From: Dama dama
Taxonomy: Eukaryota > Chordata > Mammalia > Artiodactyla > Cervidae
Length of the DNA stretch: 64,000 nt
Reading direction: 5' to 3'
Assembly (NCBI RefSeq): GCF_033118175.1
Contig: NC_083681.1
Span: 17,006,001 to 17,070,000, forward strand
Notes under the pieces: generated by a model
What the model was told of the DNA's origin: nothing
The model's database searches: none
What the model saw: the letters and a program-made list of their open reading frames with translations, nothing else
Part shown: in pieces, positions 24,378 through 37,079 of the stretch
Numbering within the stretch: the first letter of the stretch is position 1
Layout of the letters: each line of letters opens with the position of its first letter
Position numbers and translations under genes: made by a program

Positions 24378-24692
24378 AAGCAAGGAGATCAAACCAGTCA
24401 ATCCTAACGGAAACCAACCCTGAATATTCATTGGAAGGACTGATGCTGAAGCTCCAATACTTTAGCCACCTGATGCGAGGAGCTGACTCATTGGAAAAGA
24501 CCCTGATGCGGGGAAAGATTGAAGGCAGAAGGAGAAGCGGACGACAGAGGATGAGATGGTTAGATGGCATCACTGACACAATGGACGTGAATCTGAGCAA
24601 ACTCTGGGAGATAGTGAAGGACAGGGAAGCCTGGTGTGTTACATGGGATCGCAAGAGTAGGACATGACTGAGCGACTGAACAACAACTAAAC
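24378..24692 (+). mobile_element. BovB 3' fragment
   Basis: Translates to MEGLMLKLQYFSHLMRGADS and SGRQRMRWLDGITDTM, ending GACTGAGCGACTGAACAACA. One short open frame survives across it. Confidence 0.87.
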
Positions 24693-26283
24693 GCAGAGGC
24701 CATCTAAAGGTCATCTCCCTAGAAGGAAAATCAGTTAATTTAGGGCAAGAAAATTTTCTCAGTTTAAGAAATGTACCTTAGCAGGCTTTCGTGGACATTC
24801 CCTTCCTCTTTGCCCAGGAGCTGATCTGTGGTGTCAGGCATGGCCTATGGACTGGTCTGTGCAAGAATATGGCCAGCTTCCCCCAAAACTTTTATACACC
24901 ACTGTCAACTCTCAGCTTCAACACGACCACAGCAGAGTAAAAGAGGAGTCAGGGAACCAACTACATTTTAGTACATAGTAGTCATTTTCGTGAAAAAATA
25001 CTACTATTCCTGGAAGTAGAAGGAAGATTCCCTTTACCTGGATATCTTCCTACTTGAAAAAGCAAGAAAGGAGGGGAAGGTGAAAGGCAAAAAAAAAAAA
25101 AAAAGAAAATCAAGCATTTTTAAGTTGCTTCTATTCTCATTAATAATTTCACCTAATATCTTGAAATAACTGAGCAGAATCAGAGGTAGCTCCTAACATG
25201 GGTGGGAGATACTGAGCTAAAAAGAACATTTTGATACTGATGTGCTGTGATGAAAATTTCAAGCCTGTTCTGACAAGGATTTCCCACTGTTACTCCTTCC
25301 CTCAGTAAACATTTATTGAGTGCCAGGTACATAAAGATCCAAAGGGTTTTAATGAAGGCTGGGGCTGGATGTTGACAAAGAATGCCTGTAATTCTCCCAT
25401 CGAGTGGAGGAGAGTCACACTAAGAAATGGTGCCCACGGAAAACATAGGCAAAATAAGTGCTGCAGGATGGGCTTCATGCCCAGGTGGCAGCTGCAAGCA
25501 CCAACGGGCCCACAGAGGAGGAGGGAACCCAGTGCATCCACACGTGACAACATCTAGCCTCTCCTTCCTGATGAAGCCTGATAGAAACCCACATCAGCAT
25601 GTAATGAAACATGACGAGGACTCAGAATACGCTCCCCGTGCTCTATGTGGGTCAACAGAATTAATATTTATGTCATTGTGATTTCTGCTTTGTTTCACAT
25701 AAGCCCTTAGAGGAAATACAAAAAGACGGATTTTCTTTTAGGAGATTATTTTTGCCTCTTTTATGTTATAAAAGAGACAGAAAATCAAAGTATCTAAAGT
25801 AAGACTTAAAGATAAGATGATGATTGTTAAGACAAATTGAAAATGGAAAATTATTGTTATTTTTAAAACAGTGGTCCCACACTTTTTTTTTTGGTTCATT
25901 TTTAAACCCATGAGGATTATAAAGGAAATCAAATCCTATGAATTACTCCTAACTTATTTATACCCATAACTTAATAAACAAATAAATGAATGTTCAAAAA
26001 ATATTTTTTTTTCTTAGAGAGGGACATTTAACAGCCAGAATTTAACTTATATAGACTTCAGTTTAACCAAATATGCTGAACCCATGAGGCCTAAAGAATC
26101 CCAAGGCGCGGATGGGGAGAAAAGTCTCTGGCCATCCTGTAACACACATGGGTTTTATCCTGGAATAATACAAGCTGCCAGAGCTCATCAGCTCCTCCTC
26201 CACTCAAGAATATAATAAGATCTCTGCCAGTCTAGTTTCCCCACATCTAATATTTTATTTTTGGCTTTCTGACCTACTAGTAT

Positions 26284-26400
26284 GGGCTTCCCCAATGGCT
26301 CAAGCAGTAAAGAATCCACCTGCAATGTAAGACACAGGAAATGCAGGTTCCCTCCCTGGGTCAGGAAGATCCCCTGGAGGAGGAAATGGCAACCCCCTCC
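26284..26400 (+). repeat. truncated Bov-tA SINE with imperfect 11-bp target-site duplication
   Basis: Only the head and first part are present (GGGCTTCCCCAATGGCTC to GGCAACCCCCTCC). GACCTACTAGT at left and GACATACTAGT at right flank it. Confidence 0.75.
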
Positions 26401-26546
26401 AGACATACTAGTGATAGAAATTCTGCAGAGTTACTAATTTTCAGTAAGAAACAGATAACGCATTTCACTTATTGACAAGACAGAGCTAAGAACGATGACA
26501 GATATTCCTGGGGAACTTCCTTTTGTGGACAGTGGTCTATGTTTGC

Positions 26547-26549
<3 letters not shown>

Positions 26550-26590
<41 letters not shown>
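26550..26590. repeat. (GT)n microsatellite, about 20 units
   Basis: An uninterrupted GT tract of 41 bases. Confidence 0.97.
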
Positions 26591-26591
<1 letters not shown>

Positions 26592-26753
26592 CAGATGAGT
26601 AAATGGGGAAACCAGGAATCTCAGTAAGTTTAAAAAGCTAAAGTAGCCAGTTTCACTCAGCCAGATCAAAAAAGAAATTGGCTAGATGCCCTGTTTTTAA
26701 GGAGTAATTTGGCTGCAAACATATTTGGAAAAACAAGTAAGTAAAACCAAAAA

Positions 26754-26945
26754 AGGCTTCCTAGGTGGCTCCATTGTAAAGAAACTGCCTGCCAATGCAG
26801 GAGACTCAGGTTCAATCCCTGGGTCAGGAAGACCCCCTGAAGAATGAAATGACCAACCACTCTAAGATTCTTGCCTGGGAAATTGCTACAGACCATGCAC
26901 TCGCAAAGAGTTGGACACAACTGAGCGACTGAGCACACACACACA
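26754..26945 (+). repeat. Bov-tA SINE with CA tail
   Basis: AGGCTTCCTAGGTGGCTCC head, GGTTCAATCCCTGGG B box, GCAAAGAGTTGGACACAACT tail, then a short (CA)n. Confidence 0.8.
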
Positions 26946-27929
26946 CAATCAGAAAAAACACACACACAAAATTTTGAATTCCTCGAAAGAGAACAATGCA
27001 ACATCACGAGGTGATAGAGAAAAACACTCCCCAGAGTCTTAAAACTCCTAAGCACTTCATTCAGAGAGATTTTTAATTCAGACAATCTCATGTCTGAGAG
27101 GAGCACAATTATCACTCTATTGAATGCTTATTTCAACTTGTAGAGCTATGTGTAACGACCCAGGCAGACCACCCAGGCCTTTCTCAGGCTCCAACAAAGA
27201 GCAGAGTTATGTCTTTAAAGGAAAACTACTCTGGGCAGCAGGGAAACTTGGAAATCAGGCCAGGAAGGACATCCCCTTCCACTGGTTGGGACTTTACAGA
27301 GGTCCTCCCCACTGCTCATATTGCAAGAATGCCTTGGGTGTTTTGGGACCTGGACTCTGAGCTTCAACTGGAACATGGAGCAAAACCGTCAAACATGTTA
27401 TTCTCTATCTTCCCCTTTCCCTCTAACTTTTCCATTGGTCAAGGTGCTTGTCAGGGCCTTCCCAACTTAGCCTTAGCTCCTGGTAGGCAGGATCCAGAGA
27501 CATCACTACTATTTGCTATTCAGTCAGTTTTACCTTTCTCTTAGCCGAGTATTAGAATCTCCTTGCAAGGCTTATCTGAAAAACATGGCTCCTCTTGAGT
27601 GTATACTCCGTGTTTATAACTATGATTCCTAGGCATTGAAAAGTGTTCTTATAATAGACTTTCTAAAAGACTATACAGATAATGGAACACATTAATAACT
27701 GTGAAGAGAGTGATTTGTGCCTGCCATTCTGTGCCCACGTGTGAAAAGGAAGGCCTGACAGACAGCGCCTCCCGTCACCAGCCTCCGGGCTACGTCTGCA
27801 CCTTGGCCATTACAGCTGCTTACTTAGCTGTGGGCCGCAGTAGGAGATGACTCAACGCACGCAATCCTCCACTTGTTACCGAGTCCCCACGTCTCCTCCT
27901 CCTCCTCCTGCTGTTTATTGGTAAAGGAT

Positions 27930-28135
27930 GACCATACACCCAGTGGCTCGAGTCACACTTGTTTCACTCTCTGGCATCACTCAGTTGGTCACCAAGTCCT
28001 CTCATTTGTCAACTATTGCTCTGTCTCCTACCCTCCACTACTACTTCTTAGTTCAGATACAAAATTATCTGTTAACCAGTCTCCTTGCCTCCAGATTAGT
28101 TCTTCATCAATTTCCCTTCTTTTGTGCCTCCTTAA
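27930..28135 (+). repeat. old LINE-like (L2-type) remnant
   Basis: GTCACCAAGTCCTCTCA, AACCAGTCTCCTTGCCTCC and similar phrases recall an ancient LINE 3' region. It is highly diverged and next to a (CTC)n tract at 27892-27910. Confidence 0.35.
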
Positions 28136-29033
28136 TTAGCTTCTAAAATATAAGCCTCACAAACAATGAAATCATAAACATACGTGAGGAAAACACAGGT
28201 GAAAATGCTTATAATTTTGGAGTGGAAAAAGCATTTCTAAGCATGACCTAAAACCTAGAAGGCACAAATATAATCACTTGAAAAATCTATAAGATAAAGG
28301 GCACTGTATTCAAAGATACAAAAACAACTGGGGAAAAAATATCTGCACTATATATGGCAGGAAACATGCTAATTTCCTTCATACAAAGAGTTCTTCCAAC
28401 TCACTAAGAAAAAAAAAAACTATTTATAAACTTGAAATAACATCTTGAGTCCATCTCTTGGCCACTCCAGGAGAGGAAAAGCTAATGCAAATAATTATAA
28501 AGCTGGGAGGAAGGCATAAAGTGTCCTGCAAAGACTAGGTAATGAAAAATTGGTTAGCTATCAGTGTTAGCAACCCTGCTTCAAAGGCCCTGCCGAGACG
28601 CAATTACATCACACGTCAACACTGAGGCACCTTTCAGCAGTTGAAAAATGCCCCTGGACTCTCTTGTTTATACCTTTGGAACAGCAGAACATATTTGCAC
28701 GGAACAAATCATTCCTTGTAAAGCTGGAAGGGCCTCTTTGCCTGCATTACTGATGCTTTAGCTTTGAGCCAGAAGGTTAAAGTTGTCGGGAATATTTCTG
28801 AACTCACACAACACCAAAACCTATTAGTCCATCAGCATAGCCTGGGCTGGGAGGCTACAGCAAATGCTCATCTGATGAAACTCACTGACTTTTCCATTTT
28901 GACCTGAACTACGTGACAAAATAATATCTCCTAACAAGAAGGCAGAGTATCAGCAGAGTGACATTGCTGACATAATGGCACAAGACTCCTTACTCTACCG
29001 AGGAATATGATCATGCAAAATTAAGGTGTCAAA

Positions 29034-29185
29034 CCCAGAGGAATAGGGTGGGGAGGCAGATGGGTGGGAGGTTCAGGATGGGGAGGAAACATGTATACCT
29101 GGGCCGATTTATGCTGAGGTATGGCAAAAATCATCACAGTACTGTAAAGAAATTATCTTCCATTTAAAATATAAATTAATTTTTA
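29034..29185 (+). mobile_element. ultra-short L1 3' end with 17-bp target-site duplication
   Basis: GGTGGGAGGTTCAGGATGGG, TTTATGCTGAGGTATGGC and TACTGTAAAGAAATTATC are L1 3' sequence. AAAATTAAGGTGTCAAA occurs at 29017-29033 and 29186-29202. Confidence 0.83.
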
Positions 29186-30428
29186 AAAATTAAGGTGTCA
29201 AAATCCTAAGTGCTAATAGTACAGATGACTCATTTGTCAAATGGATGTTCAGATGAAATGGTAAATCCACTGCATCTATGAGTAGAAATAACTTTTGTTA
29301 GGAAAGTGAATATCTCAAGAGGCTTATATATATACAGCTTTGTATATAAGTCTGGAGCACAGGCCAATTCACCTAATGCAAAGGAATCCGATGTAAAAAC
29401 TCAAGACTGTATGAGTGTCTATTTGCCAAACAGAGTTTTAAAAATGAAACTGAGACTCAAGCTGAAGTTTGATCATGAGAAAATCTGGGAAAAGGTGGAA
29501 TGCAATTGTGAGTAAATTTGAGAAAAACAAAGAAGAAACATTAACCCCAATGAACAGTATTGGAAATTAGAAAATGTATCCAAGTATTTCTCAGCTTTGA
29601 AAATGTAGACCTGTATTGAGGGATCCAAGCACCAGAATACACTATCACTATACAGTGGATGGCCAGTGTTTAAACAAGACTTTTTGCTGTTAGAACTGTC
29701 TTTAGCTGTGAGCTTAACTCACAATGCTGCTGAGAATTATGACAGAGAAATGAATTCAATTTTTTAAACAGTTCCCCAAAAAAGACAGCTGGATTTTTAT
29801 GTTTCTGATTTAGACAATGAATTTGTAAAAATTCAAGCCTCAAATGATGCTTTTTCAAAACCCATTTGCTTCTGTTATTTGCCTTTGGTGAAATTAATAG
29901 AGTATTTCCCAGTAAATCTAGAGGAGGAGGAAGCCATTTTATTTCTGGCTGAAATGGGATCACTGGGTTCACCATCAAGCATCACCAATGAAGACCCATG
30001 CTGGGAACATTTACATATATCATGCTGCCAGGGGCGGCCAGTTCAGAAATGCTCAACCTACACGCACACAAAACATGACAAAAGAGCGAATCCCACCACA
30101 GACCTCCTTCCTTTTCCATGAAGGATATGAAGAATTATGCCTTACTTCAGGTGGTGAATGCCAGGGAATACTGCAACAGTGCTATTTCTTAGAGGGTATT
30201 AGAAGCTGAAGGGCAGGAGGTCAGAATAAACGGTTACTGAAATACTACAATCTCGGCTTTGTCTTAGGCAGACCCAAAAGGGCCTCATCTTTGGCCCAAC
30301 AGCTTATATGTCAAGTTAATAAACAAAAAGCAAGCAGCACAAATCTTACTTAAAATGAACAGGCTTCTCTCCTTAGGCCCCGAGCTTTTAAAACCACGCA
30401 GTTGGGAAAGATAAGCAAGGAGACTCAC

Positions 30429-30518
30429 TCTGGGAAGCATAAAGCCCCTCGGCTGCCCTGTCTTCGTGTCCGTCATACTCCCGGCTGGACAGCTGTCTGT
30501 TGGCTGTCTCCAGTCGAT
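30429..30518 (-). CDS. AMOTL1: AMOTL1 exon: short coiled-coil exon RLETANRQLSS to YASQ
   Basis: At 90 bp this is the shortest exon. It carries two split bases, 29 codons and one split base. The translation RLETANRQLSSREYDGHED continues with RAAEGLYASQ. It matches human AMOTL1 apart from a few substitutions in the acidic linker (EGHEDK region). The acceptor is TATGTCCAG and the donor is GTGAGT (strong). Because the exon is an exact multiple of three, skipping it would keep the frame. The split A joins AC of the next exon to give Asn (ASQNKEFLKEK). Confidence 0.94.
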
Positions 30519-31698
30519 CTGGACATAGAGAGGAGATGGTTACAAAGAAATGCATGTGGATCTAAGTCATCCTGCAACTGACAAATGACCTGGGTGCTGA
30601 GAGCTGGTAGGGAGAGCTGCCCAGGCAGGAGCCCCAAACTGAACAACTCCTGGGGAGGAACAAGATGTTCCGAAACATCAAAAGGAAAGTCTAGTGGCCA
30701 TGCTGTGCCTCTATGCAATCTAATGCCAAGGGGTGCACCAGTGGCAGGCAGTTAAGAGCAGATACCTGAAAGCTCAGCAAAGTCCTCACAAAGGGCTTGA
30801 GTCCCCCTGGCCTCAAACCCAGCCCTCATCTAAACTTGACTGTCAGTTCTCTGTAGCGGGGAAACAAAAAGTTGAAAATAACAAATAAATAAATACCAGG
30901 AAACAAGTCAAGATGACTTAATGGATGAAGACTCTACTCCGTGAGTTCTAGGTTTGCTCATGCCATTTGGTCAGTCTTCATTTATTCAATTAAATAATTC
31001 AACCTAACAAGGTTTTATTGAGCATACATCATACCCAAAACTGAAGGGTTTACAGTAATAAAAAAAAAAAAAAATGTAGGTTCCAGCTACAGACTCCAAG
31101 TACACTGAGTCTTTTAACATGAGAGAACTGAAAAAAATGGCTTGGCTGACTAAAGTGAAGTACAAGTTCATGGGTCAAATCAATCTGCACATGGGAGGTT
31201 GTCAAGATCCTGCAACATGGGACCCGAGCTTTCAGGAAGTTGATATATGTTTACTCTTCTCATAACCGTGGGTTTGTTTTTTCTCCAAGAGGGACACGTG
31301 TCTGTCTTCTACACTATATACTGAGCAAGTGTTAAGTGCTGGCTTTCAAAGAATGCAATCAAATGCTTCAGCTTGATATGGTAAGTGTTGTGCATGCAAC
31401 ACTGGTCTTTTCAGACATTCCCATTCACAACATGAATCATGCTAGGTGCATCTGAAGCAAGAAGGAGCTGCAAACATACTCCCTCCCTTTCAAGGACTCA
31501 TGCCTAGAGGTTGTTGCTTCTCAGCCTCAATGCTGCACTGGACAACCTATAAGGTGAAAAGAACACTTCTGCTCTTTGGGGCCCCTTCCCCAGGAGGTTG
31601 GGATTTACAAGGTTATCTAACACAACCTGGACCTGAAGTTAGACTGTCAGCTACATGGGTCGAGGGTGTTTAGGGCAGGGAAAATGTGAGTGATGTAC
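30519..31698 (-). other. AMOTL1: AMOTL1 intron (about 1.2 kb), no recognised repeat
   Basis: The shortest intron, and the only one without a recognisable young retroelement. It has a 15-A run at 31060-31074 and otherwise plain sequence. Short open frames have no recognisable product. Confidence 0.75.
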
Positions 31699-31843
31699 CT
31701 CGGAGGTCTCTGTTGAAGTCATGGAGCCTTCGAATCTCGCCTTCGAGTTTGTTCCTCATCGCTTTGTCCAGCGACTCTCGCTTGGTGGTAGACTTGACCA
31801 GGCTCTCATAGGCTTCCGAGATTCTCTGAAGTTCTTTTTCAAA
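31699..31843 (-). CDS. AMOTL1: AMOTL1 exon: coiled-coil segment FEKELQR to NRDLR
   Basis: This 145-bp exon begins in phase 0 with FEKELQRISEAYESLVKS, continues TTKRESLDKAMRNKLEGEIR and ends NRDLR plus one base. It is all charged coiled coil with no proline, and the sequence is essentially that of human AMOTL1. The acceptor is AAAGAAAGAAAAA-poor but has TTTCAG immediately before the first codon. The donor is GTACAT, which departs from consensus at +4 and +5 and is the weakest of the seven. The leftover G joins AT of the next exon to make Asp (RDLRDRLETAN). The next exon lies only about 1.2 kb downstream. Confidence 0.95.
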
Positions 31844-32686
31844 CTGAAAGAAAGAAACAGCATGGAAGTGGAACATCTGACATTCTCACCCATGACTTAG
31901 TTATACCTATTCTTGGACGTTCCCAGTGTGAAGGCTGTATCTTTAACAGCCTTTCTGCACCTCAAGTATGGCTAGCAAATCCTGCAGTCGACTTCACTCC
32001 CCCATGTCCCCCAGGGCCACGTTAGGATCCTGTGAATGACAGACTCACAAGTCTGGCAGGACCATCTGATACCAGCTGGTACATCCGACGTCTGTCAGTA
32101 CAACGTCCATCAGATGTCTGTCAGGAAGGGGTGAATTTAAACATAACTCATACTCTTATACTTTGTATGGTAATTTATAACTATTATTTTTCCCAGGTAA
32201 CTTAAGAAAAATATTAAAGTACAAGAAAATGAAAGGATCACAGCTAGAACCCAAATTTCCTGACTCTAAGTACAGTGCTCTTCCTGAGACCCTCGTCCCT
32301 GAAGGAATATAAAAGCCACATGAAGAAAGGTTTCATAGCTTAGTTTTGTTACCCTTTGTCTATGAAATTATCTATATAAAGGACTAATGGATTCGCATCT
32401 AAGCGTAAACCAATCTGCCAAGATTGGTTCTCTTTATGTGAAACACAGAGGTTTCTTTTTATGTGAGGGGACTGAAAAGACATGAATTAAAACCACCTTT
32501 TCTCTTTTGTATTTCACTAAATCCAGGGCTGTCACTGGTAAAGTCTTTAATCTATGGCATATATAAATCTATAACAAGTAGCTGAAACTGTTATAACAGG
32601 AGTATAACACAATAGCATGTTTTAAAGTAGATATTAATAAATCCCATTTTATCGCTGTGCAACATACACGCAGGGAAAAAGTAAAG

Positions 32687-32868
32687 TGAAAGTTGCTCAG
32701 TCGTGTCCGACTCTGTGGACACTCTACAGTCCATGGAATTCTCCAGGCCAGAATACTAGAGTGGGTAGCCTTTCCCTTCTCCAGAGGATCTTCCCAACCC
32801 AGGGATCGAACCCAGGTCTCCCACATTGCAGGCACGTTCTTTACCAGCTGAGCCACAAGGGAAGCCCA
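32687..32868 (-). repeat. Bov-tA SINE with 12-bp target-site duplication
   Basis: The reverse complement shows GGGCTTCCCTTGTGGCTC, GGGTTCGATCCCTGGG and the BovB-like tail. GAAAAAGTAAAG flanks it at 32675-32686 and 32869-32880. Confidence 0.88.
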
Positions 32869-33119
32869 GAAAAAGTAAAGAGTGCCCGCAATCTTGGCTA
32901 CTAAAAGTCGGAATCAGAGGCAAAGTGGCGGGGTTGAGAACTCTAGCACCCCTCCTGGGGCACAAAGAGGCCTGCACCGCGTTTTGGTCTCTTCACAGGA
33001 GAGCTGTGTCACCGTAAGGCAGGCACCCTGACTGCCTGAACCCCAGCTGCCCAGATCAGAGAGTCCCTGCTTAGATTCCTGTAACGACTGATAAACCACT
33101 ACCTACCCTAACAGACACC

Positions 33120-33620
33120 TATCACACACTCACTGCGTGCCCGGGTGCCCGGGGAACAGACCTAAGACAGTGTCTAGTCTTGCGGGCCCCTCAGGCCCCT
33201 CATGTCTGTGTGTAGGCACACACGCCTCTCCAGTGCAGTCTGACAAAAGGTGTGGTGACTTAATGCTGTGTAGCCTAGAGACAAAGTCCTTGATGTAGCA
33301 GGGGTAAGGAGGGGTTTCTTTAAAACAAGATTTCAGAGAAAATGCCAATTAGAATGAGTCCTGAGGGATGAACAGGAACTTGCCAAGCAGAAAAGAAAAG
33401 GCTAAAGGGCTCTGGCATCCAAGGCAGAAGACAGGGAGGGCTTGGGCCAAGACAGAGCCACCAAAGAGTGTCTGACAGGCAGGTCATCTGGGGATGGGAG
33501 CAAGGACGAGAGGCGGGAGCGAGGCAGCCCAGAGGCAGGGCTGTGAAGAGAAGGATGGGGGTGGGAGGACAGCAGAAATCTCACGTGAGGCTTTACAGAG
33601 TTCAGACTAAAGGACGGGGC
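33120..33620 (-). repeat. old L2-type repeat (family uncertain)
   Basis: Phrases such as GAGTCCTGAGGGATGAACAGG and CTTGCCAAGCAGAAAAG resemble an ancient repeat also recognisable at 39560-40030. Confidence 0.35.
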
Positions 33621-35129
33621 TGCCGAGGCAGGAGGCAGGAGAAAGGAGTCCAGGTAAAAGCCACTGTGAACAGTTCAGGGACATGTGACAAAGAGTGAAC
33701 CCAGATGACCAAAAAGACAGATCCCAAAGACACTGAAGAGTAGGCTCAGTTGGCCTCCGTGACGGGTCTGGACGGGCACGGAGAAAGGAACCAAATGCAG
33801 TCACAGCTCAGAAGACCGAGTAACGAGAGTCAGCCAAGATAAATGATGATAAGGCACACACGTTTACCAAAGAAAGGAAACCAGTCTAGGTTTGGAGATA
33901 CCACGCCTGTAGGGCCTGCAGAACAACAGGGCAAAGATTTCCAGCTAGCCGAGGAGAGACAGGTCTGAAAGTCGGAAGGGCAAAGTCGTGCCACTATGTG
34001 CAGAGGATAGGTGAGGCCACGAAGGGGAGACCACTCAGGGAGATCACCAGAGGCTCCCAGGGCCGAGGATGGCGCGCTGATGCTGCAGGAGACGGTGGGA
34101 CAGAAGGACCCGGGAGAGAGCCCCACACAGGGATGCCACAGCAGCCAGGCAGCCAGAGACTAAAGAAGACAGAGTGTGGTCACTGCCCCAGAGTCTGCAA
34201 CGGAGCCAAGACACATCAGAGAAGAGGTGGGTGAAGAGGCTGCGGGGCGTCGGGCCTCCTGCTCGGTGGCCTCCAACCGGGGCGGGCCGAACACCGAGGC
34301 TCCCTTTGGCGTGGCTGTTTCCAAAGGCCTCCTAATACCACAGTGGGTTCCTCCACAGTCCCCTTATTTCAACGAGGCCTTTCTATCTCTTCCAAAGATA
34401 TCATGAATTATTGGTCATGTGGCAGCAGAAAGAACAGCCTGTCCTGATTTCTGCTCATAGTCCTACCACAAAATTATGCTCCTTCCTTTTAATTTTGTTT
34501 TCAGAAGAGATGGCTCCAAAACATACCACCACTTCAATGCTAATTTTGTCTGTAAAAGGTGGCCTTTGCTTTCAGACAGATGGGCAATGCTGCAGGGACA
34601 ATCCCCAGTAAGATGGGGCACCAGTGAAGCCTTCTTCAACTAGGCCACCCACAGGAACTTCCCTCCACCTGATTTCATATACTCTCCTATGTTATATTTA
34701 TTGGACTGGAATGCTGATGCATTCTGTGTCTCTGATTTGATTGTCAACTCCTTGAGAGCAGAAATAGCCCCACAGCCCTAGACTTGTGCCCTGCCTCATG
34801 ACAAAAGTACCAACTGCATAATTAACCTTTAAACCTCTTACAGAACTACAACTACATGTAGGAAGTTAGCAGAATGAGATTGTGATTCAACATCAGAGAG
34901 AATTTCCTAACAATCTCTTCCAGAAGTCTACCCAGTAGTGAGCGTCTCTGCACTGGAAGCATTCAAGTAAAAAAATGAATGACCTCCTTTCAGAGACATG
35001 AGGTTTCTAAGGAGCGGGAAATTGGACTAGAATCACTTTAAGAATTTTAAGTCTAAAGCTCTGTGGTTTCTGACTGCACACTTCTTCAGAGCCTCAGGTC
35101 AGAACATCTTAAGGCTTTCTTAATGTCAC

Positions 35130-35350
35130 TTCCTGGGTGCTGCTAGTGGTAGAGAATCCGCCTGCCAATACAGGAGACATAAAAGACAAGGGTTCGATCC
35201 CTAGGTTGGGAAGATCCCCTGGAGAAGGGCATGACAACCCACTCCAGTATCCTTGCTTAGAGAATCTGATGGACAGAGGAGCCTGGGAGGCTACAGCCCA
35301 GAGGGTCGCACAGAGTTGGACATGACAGAAATGACCTAGCACATACACGC
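35130..35350 (+). repeat. Bov-tA SINE
   Basis: CTTCCTGGGTGCTGCTAGTG head, GGGTTCGATCCCTAGG, CAACCCACTCCAGTATCC and GTCGCACAGAGTTGGACATG tail. Confidence 0.83.
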
Positions 35351-37079
35351 GATGTGTGTCAGAGGTGAAAGAAGTTGGACAGGTTGGTCTTGATATACAG
35401 GCCATCTGGGTCAGTCCTAAGTCTGAGCAGGAACGTATGAAGAGAGTTTGCCTCCATAGCTCCCAGCCTCCCTTCCAGCAAAGACGTCAGAAGCTCTTAG
35501 GGCAGGCTGCAGGAGACCTGGGAATCTCTGAGAAGCAATCCCTGGCCCAGAAACGGAACTCCATGCAGAGTGGAAAGCTTACAGTTTCAGCAGGGGCTAC
35601 TGCCATGAAGCAAAGGGGCAGAGAGGGGCTGTGAGAAAGTCTCAGCCCTTCCCAGTTTAGAGACTGGCTTGTTCCCAGACACCTTCACATGCACAACTCA
35701 GGGACCTATAGGGTTGAAGACAGGCCTGCCGTCCACGCCTCAGACTGCCCGGTCACAGCCACTGCTGCTTCACTCACAGAAAAGAGGGTCTTTACTAAAG
35801 CAAGCCCAGAGGAACCATCGACGTGTGGCTTTTGAAACATCCACCTACACCCCGGTGGCTTCTGAGGCCAACCTGCTCAGCAGCCCACAGTCTGGTCCTG
35901 CTGGAAATTCCGTGCATGAATTATGCTTCAGGGAAACTGGGAGGAAAAAAAAGCAGAATGAGTGACCAAAAGGAAGTGATGAAAAACCGCCACTCTCTCT
36001 GGGGGTCCGCAGTCCTCATTCCAACACTAACAGGGATAATCACCACCCTGACCCTCTCTGGAAACAGGGTCTTCATTTCCAGGTGGCTGTCTGGCAGCCT
36101 CTGAGCTCAGTCGTTTTTTCCTGGTGTGTTCCTGGCATGCCGCACATAGGCTAAGCCCTGCAATTAAAAATTCATGTATTTTTGGTTCTGCCCTGGAGAT
36201 GAATCTCCGCGAGTGCTCCCGAGGCTGTGAAGGATTCCAGAATGGGAGCTCCTGCCAACACAGGGCGGCCACATCCTACGACGTGGCATGACCCAAAGTG
36301 GGGGTCTTCATCCCCGAGGAGTACAGTCACCTCACTGGACAAGCCTCTCCCAAGACCTGAGGCTCAAATAAGAGACACAGCTTCAGAGACACATGGAGCG
36401 GTGAGGCCTGGAGTAGGGCGACCTCAGGAACACAAGCCTTGAACCACCCAGTCATGATTTCAGGCCGCTCTTGTGTCTCTTGGTCCCAGTTGCCGAGGAG
36501 ATCTACGGAACTAGTGCTGAACATGGCACGTATCCATCAAAATCTGAGTTTTCAAACCAACAGTTTCAATTAGATACATGACTAATTCGTGATTAATGAA
36601 ATGTAATATTTACAGAACCATTCACAACATTCAAAGGACTGAAGGAGTTTGGGATTTCAGAAAGGGTACAGCCTTTGATTTTTCGCCTTTCCCAGAAGTT
36701 ACCAAAATGCTTTTGGCCGCGAAACTTAAGGATCATACCCGTGCAGGGAAATTGAGTCCCTGGGAGGCTGATTTTGGTTTTCAAAACCAGAAATGGTTAT
36801 CGACATCAAGAGATGTGTGTTACAGGCCAATAAAAATACATTTGAATTTTTAAAAAGTCAATGAAGAATAAGAACTCCCAGTTTCTGCATCTTCCCTGTA
36901 ACTGTTCAAAAATATTCATGGAAAAGAGGGAGAATGACACTCGGCCCTCAGCAGAGTCTGCACGGCTCCTGGAAACATCTGCCACTGGGTTCTCAGAGAG
37001 AGAGAGAAAAAAAAAAACTGACTGACTTCCCAGGAAGTGCTGAGGTGGCCCGTCCCAATTTTCAGCCTGGACCAGGAAA

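Larger units (their letters stand above)
5233..30428 (-). other. AMOTL1: AMOTL1 intron (about 25.2 kb)
   Basis: This is the longest intron in view. Unassigned stretches are 5233-6025, 6777-7506, 7726-8183, 8566-9529, 11819-12189, 13323-14251, 16846-17503, 17874-18924, 19056-19275, 19406-20730, 20951-22034, 23491-24377, 24693-26283, 26946-27929, 28136-29016 and 29203-30428. I see no exon-like open frame with splice borders and family similarity in them. 5600-5765 and 21870-21990 look like worn MIR; 6850-7010 and 28320-28420 look like very old L1. A 17-A run lies at 25088-25104. 16.9-17.4 kb is moderately GC-rich with open frames on both strands but no recognisable product. Confidence 0.75.
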